Source: Branchiostoma floridae (Eukaryota; Chordata; Leptocardii; Amphioxiformes; Branchiostomatidae). From it: a stretch of DNA of 64,000 nt. The stretch covers positions 11,610,275 to 11,674,274 of the forward strand of contig NC_049984.1 of assembly GCF_000003815.2 (NCBI RefSeq). The letters run 5' to 3'. The notes under the pieces are model-generated. The model ran no database searches. It saw only the letters and a list, made by a program, of their open reading frames with translations, and was not told the DNA's origin. Shown here piece by piece: positions 30,367 through 42,356 of this stretch. Positions within the stretch are counted from its first letter, which is position 1. Every line of letters starts with the position of its first letter. The translations under genes were made by a program, and so were the position numbers.

Positions 30367-30883
30367 TAGTGCCTTTCCTGTTTAGGATGGCATGTAGACT
30401 GCTACACCTCAAGTCATTGTCGTACTGTCAACGCATAGCCATTTGGACTTTTCTATTGATATACTTAGCGGGCAGATACGGGCATAAATGACACAATAGA
30501 AGGACAAAAGGCGAAGAATATAAATTAGCCAGGAGACTTGTCTTGTCAGATGGCAATAATTAGTAATTACAAAAATAGTCAGTAATTACAAAATGTAAGG
30601 TGGCTCGTCGTGAATGTTGTACAATATGTTTATCAAACCAAGTACTGGAAACGGAGGAATAGATTTCCCTTCATCCTGTCTAATAATGTAACGTTATACC
30701 AGCATGTAATTGATACACAAATTCAAGAGGATGTATTTTAGTGTTAGGATATACTTTAGCATGTGATTATAACAGATAACGTTATATTCGAATATGACAA
30801 TTTTTACAAAGTAGTCAGGTCTAAATAGCATTTGTAATAGCAATGACTGATCGTATTTGTTTAAAGTGTTTTATGGTCTGGAT

Positions 30884-31297
30884 TAGGGGTGGGTAACCGG
30901 TTTTTGTTGTTGAACCGGTCCAGAAAAACCGCACCTGGAATGAACCGAAAATGAACAGATTATATCGGCAGGCATTCACGTGTTTTGGGTCTTACAGGTA
31001 CAAGAAAAGAACAAGAGCGAAGTAGATGAGACTTTATAGCCATTTTACCAAGTTTCTACGGCCAAACTTAGGCGATTAGTGTTGCTTACGTGAAGAGAGA
31101 ATTTTAAAACGCCAATGGACGCCGGATACTCTACCAAAGAGAATCCTTTGTAGCGAAATGGACCATTGTTTTCAGTATCACCCATTTGTAAATTTTCCCA
31201 GATAATTAGGTACAGGTTCAGGTCCGGACCTGAACCCGATCCTCTGGACTAGAACTGTACCTGTACCTGAATGTTCTGTACTGGTACCCACCCCTTA
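30884..31297. mobile_element. hAT-like MITE with GGGGTGGGTA termini
   Basis: The left end TAGGGGTGGGTAACCGG and right end GGTACCCACCCCTTA form short terminal inverted repeats. They are flanked by the direct repeat TCTGGAT at 30877-30883 and 31298-31304, matching an 8-bp-class target-site duplication. Internal sequence has repeated GGTTCAGGTCCGGACCTGAACC-like palindromes and no coding capacity. AGGGGTGGG termini with 8-bp duplications are typical of hAT-derived elements in animals. Confidence 0.7.
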
Positions 31298-33204
31298 TCT
31301 GGATGGATCTAGAAACTCATGCTAATCAGAGATGAGTAACGGTTCAGGAAGGATCGCAGAGGAGGATGTAAAATTAATTACACAGAAAGAGTGGTGATAA
31401 ACACAGTGGAACGTAGTTTGACAGAACAAAACTGTGACGTAAGAACAAAATTATGTTAGCCTTTTCACACAAGTTATAAGTTATAAGACACAATTTTTTC
31501 GTTAAGAATAGAAGCATATTTTATGCTATACAAGCTTAGGAATTTTGACCTAAAGCAAAATGTTATCGCAAAACGTCTTGACGTTTTGGTTGAATTGATT
31601 TTGATTGCGACAATACAACGCATGTGGGATACAAGCACTGATTGTTGATATCGTTCACCATGCCACACATTTCTTTCAATATTTATCTAACCCTTTACAT
31701 TGAAATGGTGTCATTCGTTAAAAAGGTTTGGTTTGAAGATTGTCTAGTTCTTCATTGATTGTAAGCATAAGGCTACAGCAAGTAAATTTTATGGATGACA
31801 TCATTTGCAGATTGCAAAAACAATGAGATAGGGCGAAAACAAACAAGATGGGTAAAAAAAAAAGAATGGCAAATGTTCCAAATAGACGACCATAAACGTA
31901 ACAAGAATTGAGGTGACAAAATATGACATCACAACCAACAAGGCATTCATTCCTATATTTAAGAAGTGACACTAGTGTGGTAGACTGGTATCACTAACCG
32001 AGGACGTCCTTGCACTTAACCATGTTGGCAACTACAGTCATGGCTTCCATATCGGTGTCACCAATGTGTCACTCTTACAACTATGCAATAAGTTTCACTT
32101 CTGCAACTACAGTACAGGCCACATAGTCTCTAGCATCAATTCTACATAAAATTATTAGGTTACAGCACAACCTATGTACCCATTTTGGTCTGTCTGACCA
32201 TCCCTGAAGAAAAAAAAAACCTTTTTTTTTCTGAAAGGCGAAAATTAATGAGCGCGTGGATGTCATCCATAAATTTTGCATGCTGTGACCTAAACTGGTA
32301 TTGTGGCAAACACTTCATTCACTTTTCGGCAGATGGCGCACTTAAGTGTTATCAGAGTACAGCCATTGATTTTTACAACCCTTCATTTGAGTAACAAACT
32401 TAACTTGCTACAAGCGGACGTATGGTCACAGAAGCGAATAAATGATATGTGTCCATGAAAGTGGATTAATTGTGTACATTCTATATCCAGACTATTACGT
32501 TTCAGATAATTGTGTTCAGTGCGTATGGTAGTAATCGATAAATTACGGCGCCTAAACACCAATTGTGAAAACTAATCTAAAGTAATGTGAAGAATAATTG
32601 CTCCAGGGATTAACCTCACAACTCCTTGACTGATTGAAAAACTTCATGTAATATCATAACTGCCTGCCGTCTTCATTATATTTAATGGTGTAAATCCCAT
32701 TTCCAACTCAACTCCAAATTGTTAGCGACGACACTCATTCACTGGAAAGATCTGAAGCTGATTGGAAGATACGATATGTCTGCAATTCAAGTATGAAAGT
32801 GATCCTTTGGGGCGAATTCTGCGCGCCGGTATAGTTTTCAAGATCCATTTTGCTGAATGTGTACCCCTGTGAGGAAAATTGTATCGTTTTATAGCGCATC
32901 GTTCATAGCTGTCAAGCTACTGCTGTCAGCATAATCATGTACTTAAAAGCGTCAATCCACTAACCGGGCCTGGTAAACGTGTTTCCCGGTACCCCACCGG
33001 CCTCAGCAAAAATCTACCGAAACTGGTCCTTTTTGGTCTAATACTGGTAAGGGTCATAGATGTTTTGAAGTGATGAAGACGTGTAGAATCGTTTTCCAAC
33101 CTGTTCTCCTAAATTCAATTGCAGTATAAAATTGTGTGTTACGTGCCCTGTATTCGTGGAATATCACAACAAAGTGTCCTTAGGAATTAGGACAGTCAAA
33201 CAGG

Positions 33205-33275
33205 TTATGTTGGACACACAGACAGACACACAGACACATACAGAAACACACACAGATACAGGCATAGAGGCACAG

Positions 33276-33358
<83 letters not shown>

Positions 33359-33390
33359 AAAAATAACACCTCCATTTTTCATGGAGGTAA
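33205..33390 (-). repeat. Dispersed repeat fragment with long CA microsatellite
   Basis: Read on the - strand this begins ATTACCTCCATGAAAAATGG, passes a long GT run (CA on +, about 33277-33357) and ends near CAACATAAC. The same order (ATTACCTCCATGAA hairpin, GT/GTCT run, CAACATAACTC) occurs at 36500-36610, so this is a partial copy of that element. The microsatellite belongs to the element. Confidence 0.65.
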
Positions 33391-33845
33391 TAGTGATAGA
33401 CGAGAGCCCTTGAATCCTCGCATTTGAAGGATGTTTTTTGTGTTTAAACTATAATTAGATGGACAGTGGACGTACGCGTGAAAGTGTTCATAGCTACATG
33501 CGTTGGGCAAAGATCTTGTGATGTTATGTATCAGCTGGACGTACAAAGGTTAGATAGCTTTAGTGCCATTTGGGAAATTACGTTTAGACATTATTCCTAC
33601 GTAACGCAAGAAGCCATCTTTATCAGGGGTCTGCATATCTCAAAGAGGCAATTGTTTCCATCCACTACGTACAGAAGCGTTCTTCTCCAACGTATTCAGT
33701 GGGCCAAGACGTCCCACTTTTCGTTTTGAATTCTTTTTCTGACCAGTGGAAAGTTAGTTCACAAGGCTATCTTCGAAGTACTTTTCTTTCTTCTTAAACC
33801 TACAACGTTGTACTGTTGATTGTCAGAAATAAAATGAAAAAGTTT

Positions 33846-33945
33846 NNNNNNNNNNNNNNNNNNNNNNNNNNNNNNNNNNNNNNNNNNNNNNNNNNNNNNN
33901 NNNNNNNNNNNNNNNNNNNNNNNNNNNNNNNNNNNNNNNNNNNNN
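33846..33945. other. Assembly gap (100 N)
   Basis: 100 N, gap of unknown length. Confidence 0.97.
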
Positions 33946-34260
33946 TATTCTTTTCTACTTCTGGTTAGCTAAGTGGAATGAAATTACAATTACTTTATAT
34001 GGATCTCTTTGAACTCGTGTCCAGCCATATACATGGTTTACCCACTAAACCAAAACGTGACAGGTATAAAACCCTTTCTTGTTACTCGCACACCAGTACT
34101 CTGATAATGGACAGTTCATTTCAAGTTTCTTCATAATATCAGAGACCGTTGTAAACCATTGCTACTCAAGCTAACACGAATTCTTAAAATATCTTAACTA
34201 ATGTATAACTACAATATTACTCTATAGCATATCAAGGCTAATGTCATTTAATGTCTTTAA

Positions 34261-34432
34261 GAATCAAATCTCCAAGCAGATCCTACGGTAGCATAAATAG
34301 TATCAAAAGCTGGCAGAGGAGTGAAGCCGGCCTAGGAGTGTGTTTGGCAAATGGACACCTCTTGGCTGACTACACGCTTTGGCCAGTTTGGTACTATTTT
34401 ATGCCATTGTAGGATCTACTTGAAGATTAATC
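34261..34432. mobile_element. MITE-like hairpin element, about 46-bp arms
   Basis: Left arm 34261-34307 (core GCAGATCCTACGGTAGCATA) and right arm 34387-34432 (core TATGCCATTGTAGGATCTAC) are imperfect reverse complements at roughly 80 percent by eye, with a loop of about 80 bases. No coding capacity. Confidence 0.7.
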
Positions 34433-35330
34433 TACAGCCACATGTGTGGGCAGCTGATAAACGACGGATCATACACTACATTACACACTACTACCTCCTT
34501 CCATAGCTCGCCGTTGTCTTCCGCTGGCAGGATGATTTTACAGAATATCTTTTTTTTTTAACACCGAACAGTCATATACGTGTATGATAGAATTGAAATA
34601 TGAATATAAACGTAGTTCAGAAATGCCACTGAGAAAAGGTAAATGCCCAACCTTTAGATTAGTTACTTATCTCAATTTTGAGATTTTATTGCCTCTGTGA
34701 AATATTTGGTAAAGTGTACCATTCCAAAACGAGGACCTGGTCACACCGCGTCGTACGATCGTCGTACGATTACAAACTAGGTCAATCTTGGGATAGCCGC
34801 GTCCTGCAAAATCCAGCTTCCTTGTTACGGAAAAGCCCGTCCTGGATCCTTGTCAGTGGTTAGTTCTGTCTACTCCGGCTTAAAAATTCTACGGCATCAA
34901 AATCGTACTACAACTAAAGACAAACTTGACCAAGCCGTAAGTCATCGTGTCTCGGATACGCACGTGCGAACATTGACCCTGTCCGCCTTCCAATTCTGAG
35001 CACGAACCACGCCTGTAATAAGATCTAAATTGTTTGAGTCCTTGTGCAGAGAGCCAGAAAATTCGAAGTGGTCTAATTTCTAATCTCAGCCTTCCCCACA
35101 CAACAGGTACTTGAAGAATCGATGTAGTGGTCCAAAATGATGTTTGGCGTTCAAGGCCTCTCGCTTTTACCTTCAGTGAGCAAAGCACTAGTACTGAATG
35201 AAATTTCCCTTGTGGCGTACGAACAGCGCCCTCCCCACTGCACAGACGTCATTCCTCCCATACAAAGTCTACCTCGCGATTGCTGAGAAGCTCTTTTCTA
35301 CACTTCTTTCCACACACTTGTTGTGTTCTT

Positions 35331-35465
35331 CTACCTCGCCGCGCCGCAAGTCCAGTGATCAATGATAGGGGCCACCACAGCTCGCCACTCTTGTCTGTCA
35401 TGTGCCTGCTTTCTGCCCCCTCCTAGTGTACCCCAGCTCATCCGTGTTCCCAGCTCCTTCAAGTT
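35331..35465 (-). mobile_element. Non-LTR retrotransposon C-terminal fragment
   Basis: On the - strand an open frame reads LGTRMSWGTLGG, then KQAHDRQEWRAVVAPIIDHW, and reaches a stop at 35331-35333. The pattern 'M-S/T-W-G ... A-x-D-R-x-x-W-R-x-x-V' is characteristic of the extreme C-terminus of LINE ORF2 proteins. The rest of the element is not recognisable, so this is a 5'-truncated relic. Confidence 0.55.
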
Positions 35466-35739
35466 TATATTTCAATACGAACTTGTTCACATCATTCTGA
35501 GTTTTAAAAACATCTCCTAATGCCCTGCAGAGTAAGGTGATTACATGGATAAGTATCACTATTGTGAGAGCCTTCTCCCTTGTTATACTTTATCTCACTC
35601 TCTTCGGTGGACTGACTTGATTGTGAAATTTCGACACAAGATGTTAAGCTGGCAAAATGAAGTCAATCAACTACTAACGTTACATTAACTGTATCAACAA
35701 AAAATAACACTACACACAAGACAAGATGTAACAGATGTC

Positions 35740-35756
35740 TGTGTTTGTGTGTGTGT

Positions 35757-35788
<32 letters not shown>
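35740..35788. repeat. GT microsatellite
   Basis: Runs of GT with one CTGT interruption. Confidence 0.9.
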
Positions 35789-36329
35789 TTATGTTTCCAG
35801 ATATTTGTGATCAGCATAACTTTTGAACATATGAAATGATATTTTATGACATTTTGTATGTGTGTAGGAGTTGAGAAGACGAGAGTCATCTTTGATTGTA
35901 TCTTTTGACATGCATGAACATGCAATGGTGTTGGTTGTTAAGTGGCAGATAGCTTGTGATATAAGGAAGAAGTGGTGTAGTTTTGGGCCCCCGAGCAGCC
36001 TACGCTGGTTTCCATTGTATTTGTCATCATAAAGTTGCAGTATTTACATCGTTTAAACGGTAACGTTATTTCATTTATGAAAACACCGATAAATCAAAAC
36101 AACATGATTGCGTTTGCAGCAACCACCACAGCTTGCGAGACAATGTACCACGATTGGCGTCAGTTCAAGTGTACACCTACTGTATGCATGTAACGTTAAC
36201 ACTCAATGTTACATATTCCTATAGGCTTAGGTAGTGGGTTGTTCTTCACTGTGCCTACTGGGACACAGTATTATACGACAGAGTCCCACCCCCTTATTTC
36301 TTCGTCTTTTACCTAGTACCTCGCCAGCC

Positions 36330-36446
36330 TACTCGCCAAACAGAGGTTGGGTCGCGTAGATATAGTAGTACTCTTCCGTAAGAGGAGCGCCGGTGTAATT
36401 TTTCCGACTACTATATCAACGCGACTCAACCTCTGCTTGGAGAGTA
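36330..36446. mobile_element. MITE-like hairpin element, about 40-bp arms
   Basis: Left arm TACTCGCCAAACAGAGGTTG onward (36330-36370) and right arm 36407-36446, ending CCTCTGCTTGGAGAGTA, are reverse complements apart from a few substitutions, with a loop of about 36 bases. No coding capacity. It lies about 50 bases before the TIR element at 36496. Confidence 0.75.
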
Positions 36447-36495
36447 CGCCAGCCGAAGTCATAGCGGGTACACATGAGAAGGGTTTTAATGTGAG

Positions 36496-37235
36496 ACCTC
36501 ATTACCTCCATGAAATGTCATGGAGGTTATATTTTACCCCGCGTTTGTCTGTCTGTGTGTGTGTCTGTGTGTCTGTGTGTGTGTCTGTGTGTAAACAACA
36601 TAACTCAAGAACGGCTGGGTGAATTGGTTTCATACTCGGTGTGTTGGTAGTGTGTGATGAAAGCTGGAAATGATTAGATTTTGGACCACCTAGCGACTTC
36701 CCTTGGTACTGCAGCGCAACTTCCGGGACATTTGGGTGGTAGATAGCTTTTAGCGTCATGACAAAGTGGGGCAAGTTTCAGCCCCCTAACATGTAATTGT
36801 GGAACTGCAGGGGCGTTTTTGTCAAGACATTCCAAAGAGGGATTGACGGATTGGCATCATATTAGGTATGCAGGTACCTTAGGCAAAGATGTTCATAATG
36901 AAATACATGTTATGCAAGTGAGGACTTAATTTGCATAATTAATGAGGAAATTGTATAATTCCATTGTTTCCAATAACTGGACTTCAATAAATGTAACACA
37001 TGTTAATTATGATAGGTGGAATATAAGTAGATACCAAATATGGTAATGAGGAACTTATTTGCATAATTTATGTAAAAATTGCAAAACCGCTTTATGATCA
37101 TTAATAATGGGAATTTTATAATTGACATGTGTACGCCTGTCAATGATGAACAACACCATGCATAAATTATGTTAATGTATTAGTCAAATGCATGAAATTT
37201 ACAAAAGCTCTAAATGTTCATGGAGGTATGAGGTC
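36496..37235. mobile_element. TIR element of about 740 bp with internal GT/GTCT repeat
   Basis: Left end GACCTCATTACCTCCATGAA and right end TTCATGGAGGTATGAGGTC are inverted repeats differing by one base insertion. Just inside the left end is a small hairpin, then a GTCTGTGTGT run (about 36545-36592), then a body containing ACCTAGCGACTTCCCTTGGT. Body sequence recurs in diverged form near 5820-5920, and the left end recurs inverted at 33205-33390. No coding frame of note. A clear target-site duplication was not seen. Confidence 0.65.
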
Positions 37236-40200
37236 GCCGAACTCTAGTTTCATTTCTACTTGATGTGGGCGTTTCATGGAATTTGAAATAAGCCAGGCAC
37301 TATATACAGCTGGATGACGCTGCGTGTCAAAAGAAAGATCTAAAAAAAAAAAAGAACAAATGCCCTTTTAAATCGAGGTTATGACCTCTATTACAAACGG
37401 AATGATACTGCCCTGTTGAGCGTAGATTTACTAGTTTAAGGCTACCCGCGAGGCCGGTGCAGTCATTATGGGCTGTTATACTGCTGGAAGAAGCTATCAG
37501 TCAAGTGTGAAAAATGAATCGCAGTTGAACTAGAATTGGTTTATGACAACGTTGACATGTATTGATTTCACAGCAAGTTCACAGCAATTATCGTGATACT
37601 AAGTTAAATTTATATACAACTTAACATAACTTTCTGCCGTTCTGGCAAAGGTAACAAGTAGTCTTGGTCAGTTGGGACGATCCAGATCTTTGATTATTAT
37701 TTTTTGAATAAAATTTCCAAAAAAATATTGTTTTGCCGTTCACTGCTGTAAACACAATAATACTTGTGTTCCATTTGACCTTGCTATATCAATTTTGCAT
37801 ATCAAACTTACAGTTAAATCAAACATTAATAGAAACACCTTGCATTACACTTTTTCATATATCTTTGAACATCGGACCTCCAAAAAATTTCCCAAGATTG
37901 CATCTTTCTCATACAACACTAGCATACGTGCTATGCTTATTTGATTTTAAACCTGTTAGTTTAGATTGTGATTTTAAAATACTTATTTGGTTAAAATGGG
38001 CATACTAGTATGAATGATAATTTGTAAGTGGTTAGCAGTGGACAGTCATTTTATATCATTATCTGTAAAATGTATAATTCAGTCTGTAATTCGGACATAC
38101 TTTTCATAGTTTGTCAAAATGATCATACTTCCTTCTTTTCTTCCTACCATCCTTGCCTCCTTCAATCGCCTCTTCATCATTTTTCCTTCCTTATGGATTG
38201 ACATGCATGTATTTCATGACTAGTAGCACAATATACTACTCAGACTATGTACCTTTTTTGAGTATCCATCATCCAAGACCAGCGACATTTTAAAAAGTAG
38301 TAGCGATATGAATAATCAATGTTAATTAAAAAATGATGCAAGTGGTGTCGAAAAGGTTAATAGTTACACTGATTTTACTTGCCAATGGGAATGTAAAATA
38401 AATGGCGTGAACACCAGTTATCTGCACCATACTTGATTTTGCAAACGCTCCGTCAACTCTGCAGGATGTAATCTCGAATGTTGTCTATATTGGTGATCAT
38501 GAAACCCCCTGAGATTATAATGCTGATCTCAAAGCAATAACGCCTTGACCGGTAGGGAGTCTGTCAGGTAATATTGACGGGATGATAGTTCAGGAGATAA
38601 GGAACGGTAGACGGAATGGACTGATACTATCACTTGTCTTTGGCCCAAATGAGTGTACACTACAAATGCATCAATATTTGGAATGTTCTTCCCCCCTCCC
38701 TCAAGAATTTCACTTCTGTGCTAACCATTATTTCAAGCTTAGAAACACTCTACTGTCCAACCCCAGCCTCTTCTGAGTCTTTTACGCTGTTGTCATGTTC
38801 TGAGTTATAGTTCATTTACATTTCTGATTGATAATTAGCCTTAATTATAACATTCTGTTTCATATATTTGCTGAATCATTTAAATAACAGATGGACTGTT
38901 GACATTTCTCCATTGTTACTATTCTTTAACATATCTTATATTTTCTAGATTAGTATTAGTTTAGTTGAGTGGGGGAGGGCATTGTACACGCTATGCAGGC
39001 TTCTCTCCTCCTCCAGCACTTTTGTTTACTTTTCTATACTTAATTGTTATTGGTTTTATTATGTACCAAGTAAACAAACAAACAAACAAAAGAAATCACG
39101 CCTTGTGGCCTTACCGACGGACCAGTATCGGTATAGTAGATACATTCTGTGAAATGACTTAATCTTTTCTCTAATTGTTGATTCTCCATCGTCAGGAAAT
39201 GATTATGTTCTGTAATGCGTAACAGCGATTTGATAGCCTACCGCATATAACTGTTGCTAACGCTGCTTTTTAAACGCTATTTATTTTAACACAGAACGTT
39301 TCTGTCTCGCACGGTCAGTTCCATTTGAAAAGGTTTGTACCATATAGCTGGTCGGTAGTGGCTCATGATTTTCGAGCATATCATAACTTTAGAGAGAGAG
39401 GTCAAAATGTATAAAACGCGTAAAAAGCTAACATTTCAATTGCACATGACGCTATACGACAGCAAGGTAAAAAATTTGAAATAAGATAAATGGAAAAAGT
39501 GTTCCAGTTCAGCTACCCACTCAAACATTAGCAGCGGCAGTGTACGAATTTCCTCTACCTATTTTGATTGCTATAGTTCCCGGTATTTCATCAGAACAAC
39601 ATCATCACCAAGTTTTGAAAATCTTCTTATTCCCCACAGGTTATCCTGACTTTGTACCCAAGTGCGATGTACATGAAAAATCTACTTGGCCGGCCTCTTC
39701 CACTTCACCTCATCTACCCCCATCCTCTCACGTACATCCTACTGGCGGTATCTTCATCCCCAATCTCCTGTGATATATATGCGCCATTTCATCGTCCACT
39801 CCACTAGCGTCTACACAGAAGTACCGGACGATGTTTGGAACTCTTCCAACACGTTCCCGCCACCACAATTACACCGGTCCTTGCAGGAGCAAAGAGGCAG
39901 ATTTGTCAATTAAGCCATGCGATCGGCTCACCGTCAATTGGCGTTGGAGTCAAGATACGGGAGGGACGACAAGCGGTGTTTATGGATCCTCCGATAGCAA
40001 GGGAAATAAATATATCTTCTCGCGACATATGCCAACCTAAACGTGCCAATGATAGAAGATATATGGGCACGGTTATTGACTGTCTGGGCTACACAACCTT
40101 ATAGTGCAGGTCAAATCATGCGTCTGCTGAGGGTAGAGGGAGCTTGCTCTTAGCCACCATAGCAAAAAGGATCGGCTGGTCTGCAACTTAAACTATTCTC

Positions 40201-40719
40201 TATCATAGATTACGGTAATTTCATTACCTTCCATCACAGTAGGTAGAAATGACTGGATTGTGGTAACTGTAACTAATGGATGCAAGTGCGAAATAATAAC
40301 GTACTCGTCCTTCGAAATAACTACTTCTCCGTTTATTGTAATGACGATTGATGCATTAAATGATTGGAGTAGCAGCTATCGCATGTTACTGCCACAAGAC
40401 ATTACAGATAGATAACTTTAATAAACCATGAAACATAATCGGTCTACGCAAATTATCCAATCAATATAACGTGTTCCGTTAGCAGAAAGTATATATTAAA
40501 GAGCCAAATTGTTTAAAGCACGACCTGATGAATGTAACATGCACGGTAGAAATCTGCGCGCGACCGCTCATACTGTGAAATACATACGTGAAAAAAAATT
40601 CAAGTGACAAGTTTCTTGTTTACAATCATTACCACACAGCAGAATATTTGATTCCACAATGTTGATAATCTATCAGACACACGGCTCAGTGTGATACTTG
40701 AGCTAATTAAGGCCATGCA

Positions 40720-41110
40720 TGTTGATATGATTATATGGATGACATCGCCGCGCGCATAAAATTTTCAACCATACTGGAAATCGTACAAAGAAGTTACAAA
40801 ATGAGCAAATAGATGTCGTAGATTATACATAGAAAATACATCGGAAAACATATACTTATGCCAATGTCAATTCCAAAGAAGAAGATGTGAAAGAACAAAA
40901 ATGAAGAATCCATTGTTCGGTATTCCATACTCTTCGTGTTTGGTCATTTGTTCAACCGCCCTGGCTATAATGAAGGCAACTTTGTTGGCCACAATTTTTC
41001 CTATTTGCTCGCTCGCAAACTGAAAAGTGTACTTGGGCCTACTGAAAAGTGTACGGAGTTTGAACATTGGGCGCCATCAAAAACCTCTGAGTCAATGATC
41101 TGACTGATGT
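40720..41110. repeat. Dispersed repeat, partner at 56340-56760
   Basis: The series GATTATATGGATGACATCGC, AAAATGAGCAAATAGATG, AAGAACAAAAATGAAGAATC, CATTGTTCGGTATTCCATAC, GGTCATTTGTTCAA recurs in the same order in diverged form at 56340-56760. Not identified further. Confidence 0.5.
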
Positions 41111-41641
41111 AAGTGATGAGTGAAATGTAATCACTATGGTAATATGTACATCTACCTCCGTGTACATGCCCTTGTACCTGATGGCCAAACAGTTCTATAG
41201 ACATTTATCTTTAACGGAGAAATACACATTTCAATGCTATAATATTCTCTTTGAATGAGTGACAAGAGAAAGAAATGCATGTTATCTACAGATCACTCGG
41301 ATCTGTTATAGTGTTACTCACTAGATTCAACTTCACAAAAAGTGAGCACGTCACAAAGATAAAGATAGACCTAACAACGTAAATAACAAGGAAATAAAGT
41401 GCAATACTAATAAACTCACACTCTGCATAACTCTGTATGCCCTGCAAATCAAAACTCCAAAATTCCTTTTTACATCTTTTAGGGCTACATCATTTACAAA
41501 AGCTCGGCCCATGAGCGGTTGCCAAAAGCCGTATCCAAATGTCGACTCCACTGGTATGACCCAAGCCGAATTTTCCAAGACGGTCAACATGACCTATTGG
41601 TGCTCACATTCTACAGTCTTCGATCTACCCTTGCATTAGTT

Positions 41642-42356
41642 TTAAGCTGTGGTCTGGACCCCGTTGTTTATGTGGCTGGGTTCTTGAGCGCTACCACCGG
41701 CATCCAACATGGCCTCCACCTTTCTCAAGATGTCGTCTTTGTCCTGTGAGGAACGGCAGCGCTCCTTGACGTTCTGAAGAAGTTTTTCGATCTGTTCCAC
41801 CTCAACCTGTTATAAAAGACAGTAATTCAATATTGTTATACGATGGAGGTGTACCGTGAAAGGACAGATAAAGGCTTCACAGATCAAGACGGTTTTTCAG
41901 AAGTACGTCTGATTAATGTATGCCAGTTAAACTTTCAATAGACCCATATGCGCATTGTTCAGGTTACTTTAGTTTGGAACCAACTTAGTTGAGGAAAGTA
42001 TAACACTGTCCATCCTCCTTTTGATGTAAGCTTGCCCTCATTCTCGCTAGGCTATGCTCTCGCGGGAACACATCTCAAAATGTCACTAGTTATTGGTGCT
42101 ATCTTTGACCCATCTTTACCTCAACGGTAACCGGTCCATTGTCAGCTGTTACGGAATTGAGTTCAGTATTCAGTGGAATCTGACTGTCTGCCAAGATCCA
42201 GTCCTCTATTGGTGTTTGCAGCTGCTGCCCGGGTTTCTTCGTCAGCAGGAACTTCCCTGATGCAGAGCTGGCCGGCGTGCTCTTGGCCTGTGTTGTCGTT
42301 GTGGTTCCCGTTTGTGGCAGATCCTGACTGCGCTTACACTTGTAGATCATGTATAC
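41642..42356 (-). CDS. GPR158-like: Short cytoplasmic tail of the GPR158-like receptor
   Basis: Exon 42120-42356 encodes VYMIYKCKRSQDL, a Thr/Ala/Ser-rich linker and KKPGQQLQTPIEDWILADSQ. Exon 41642-41806 encodes a charged coiled-coil segment (VEQIEKLLQNVKERCRSSQD) and ends NNGVQTTA, stop TAA at 41642-41644. The coiled coil just after helix 7 is a feature of GPR158/179. The repeated VCPWE-type motifs of vertebrate GPR158/179 tails are not seen. The frame stops here, but an alternative, longer 3' splice form cannot be excluded. Confidence 0.75.

Larger units (their letters stand above)
30367..33845. other. Non-coding stretch, transposon-rich
   Basis: No exon with consistent splice signals and a recognisable product was seen. 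It contains a hAT-like nonautonomous element (30884-31297) and a dispersed-repeat copy with a long CA microsatellite (33205-33390). An open frame of 87 codons at 33466-33729 has no recognisable features and is not called. The stretch ends in a 100-N gap. Confidence 0.6.
33946..41641. other. Intergenic stretch with repeats, no gene recognised
   Basis: Contents seen: hairpin element 34261-34432, LINE tail 35331-35465 (-), GT microsatellite 35740-35788, hairpin element 36330-36446, TIR element 36496-37235, and a dispersed repeat at 40720-41110 related to 56340-56760. Small open frames, for example at 39540-40104 (+), have no domain, signal peptide or splice context that would support a call. Confidence 0.55.

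Noticed and set aside
33164-33413. Cys-Val or His-Thr repeat proteins
   Set aside because: Translation of a CA/GT microsatellite.
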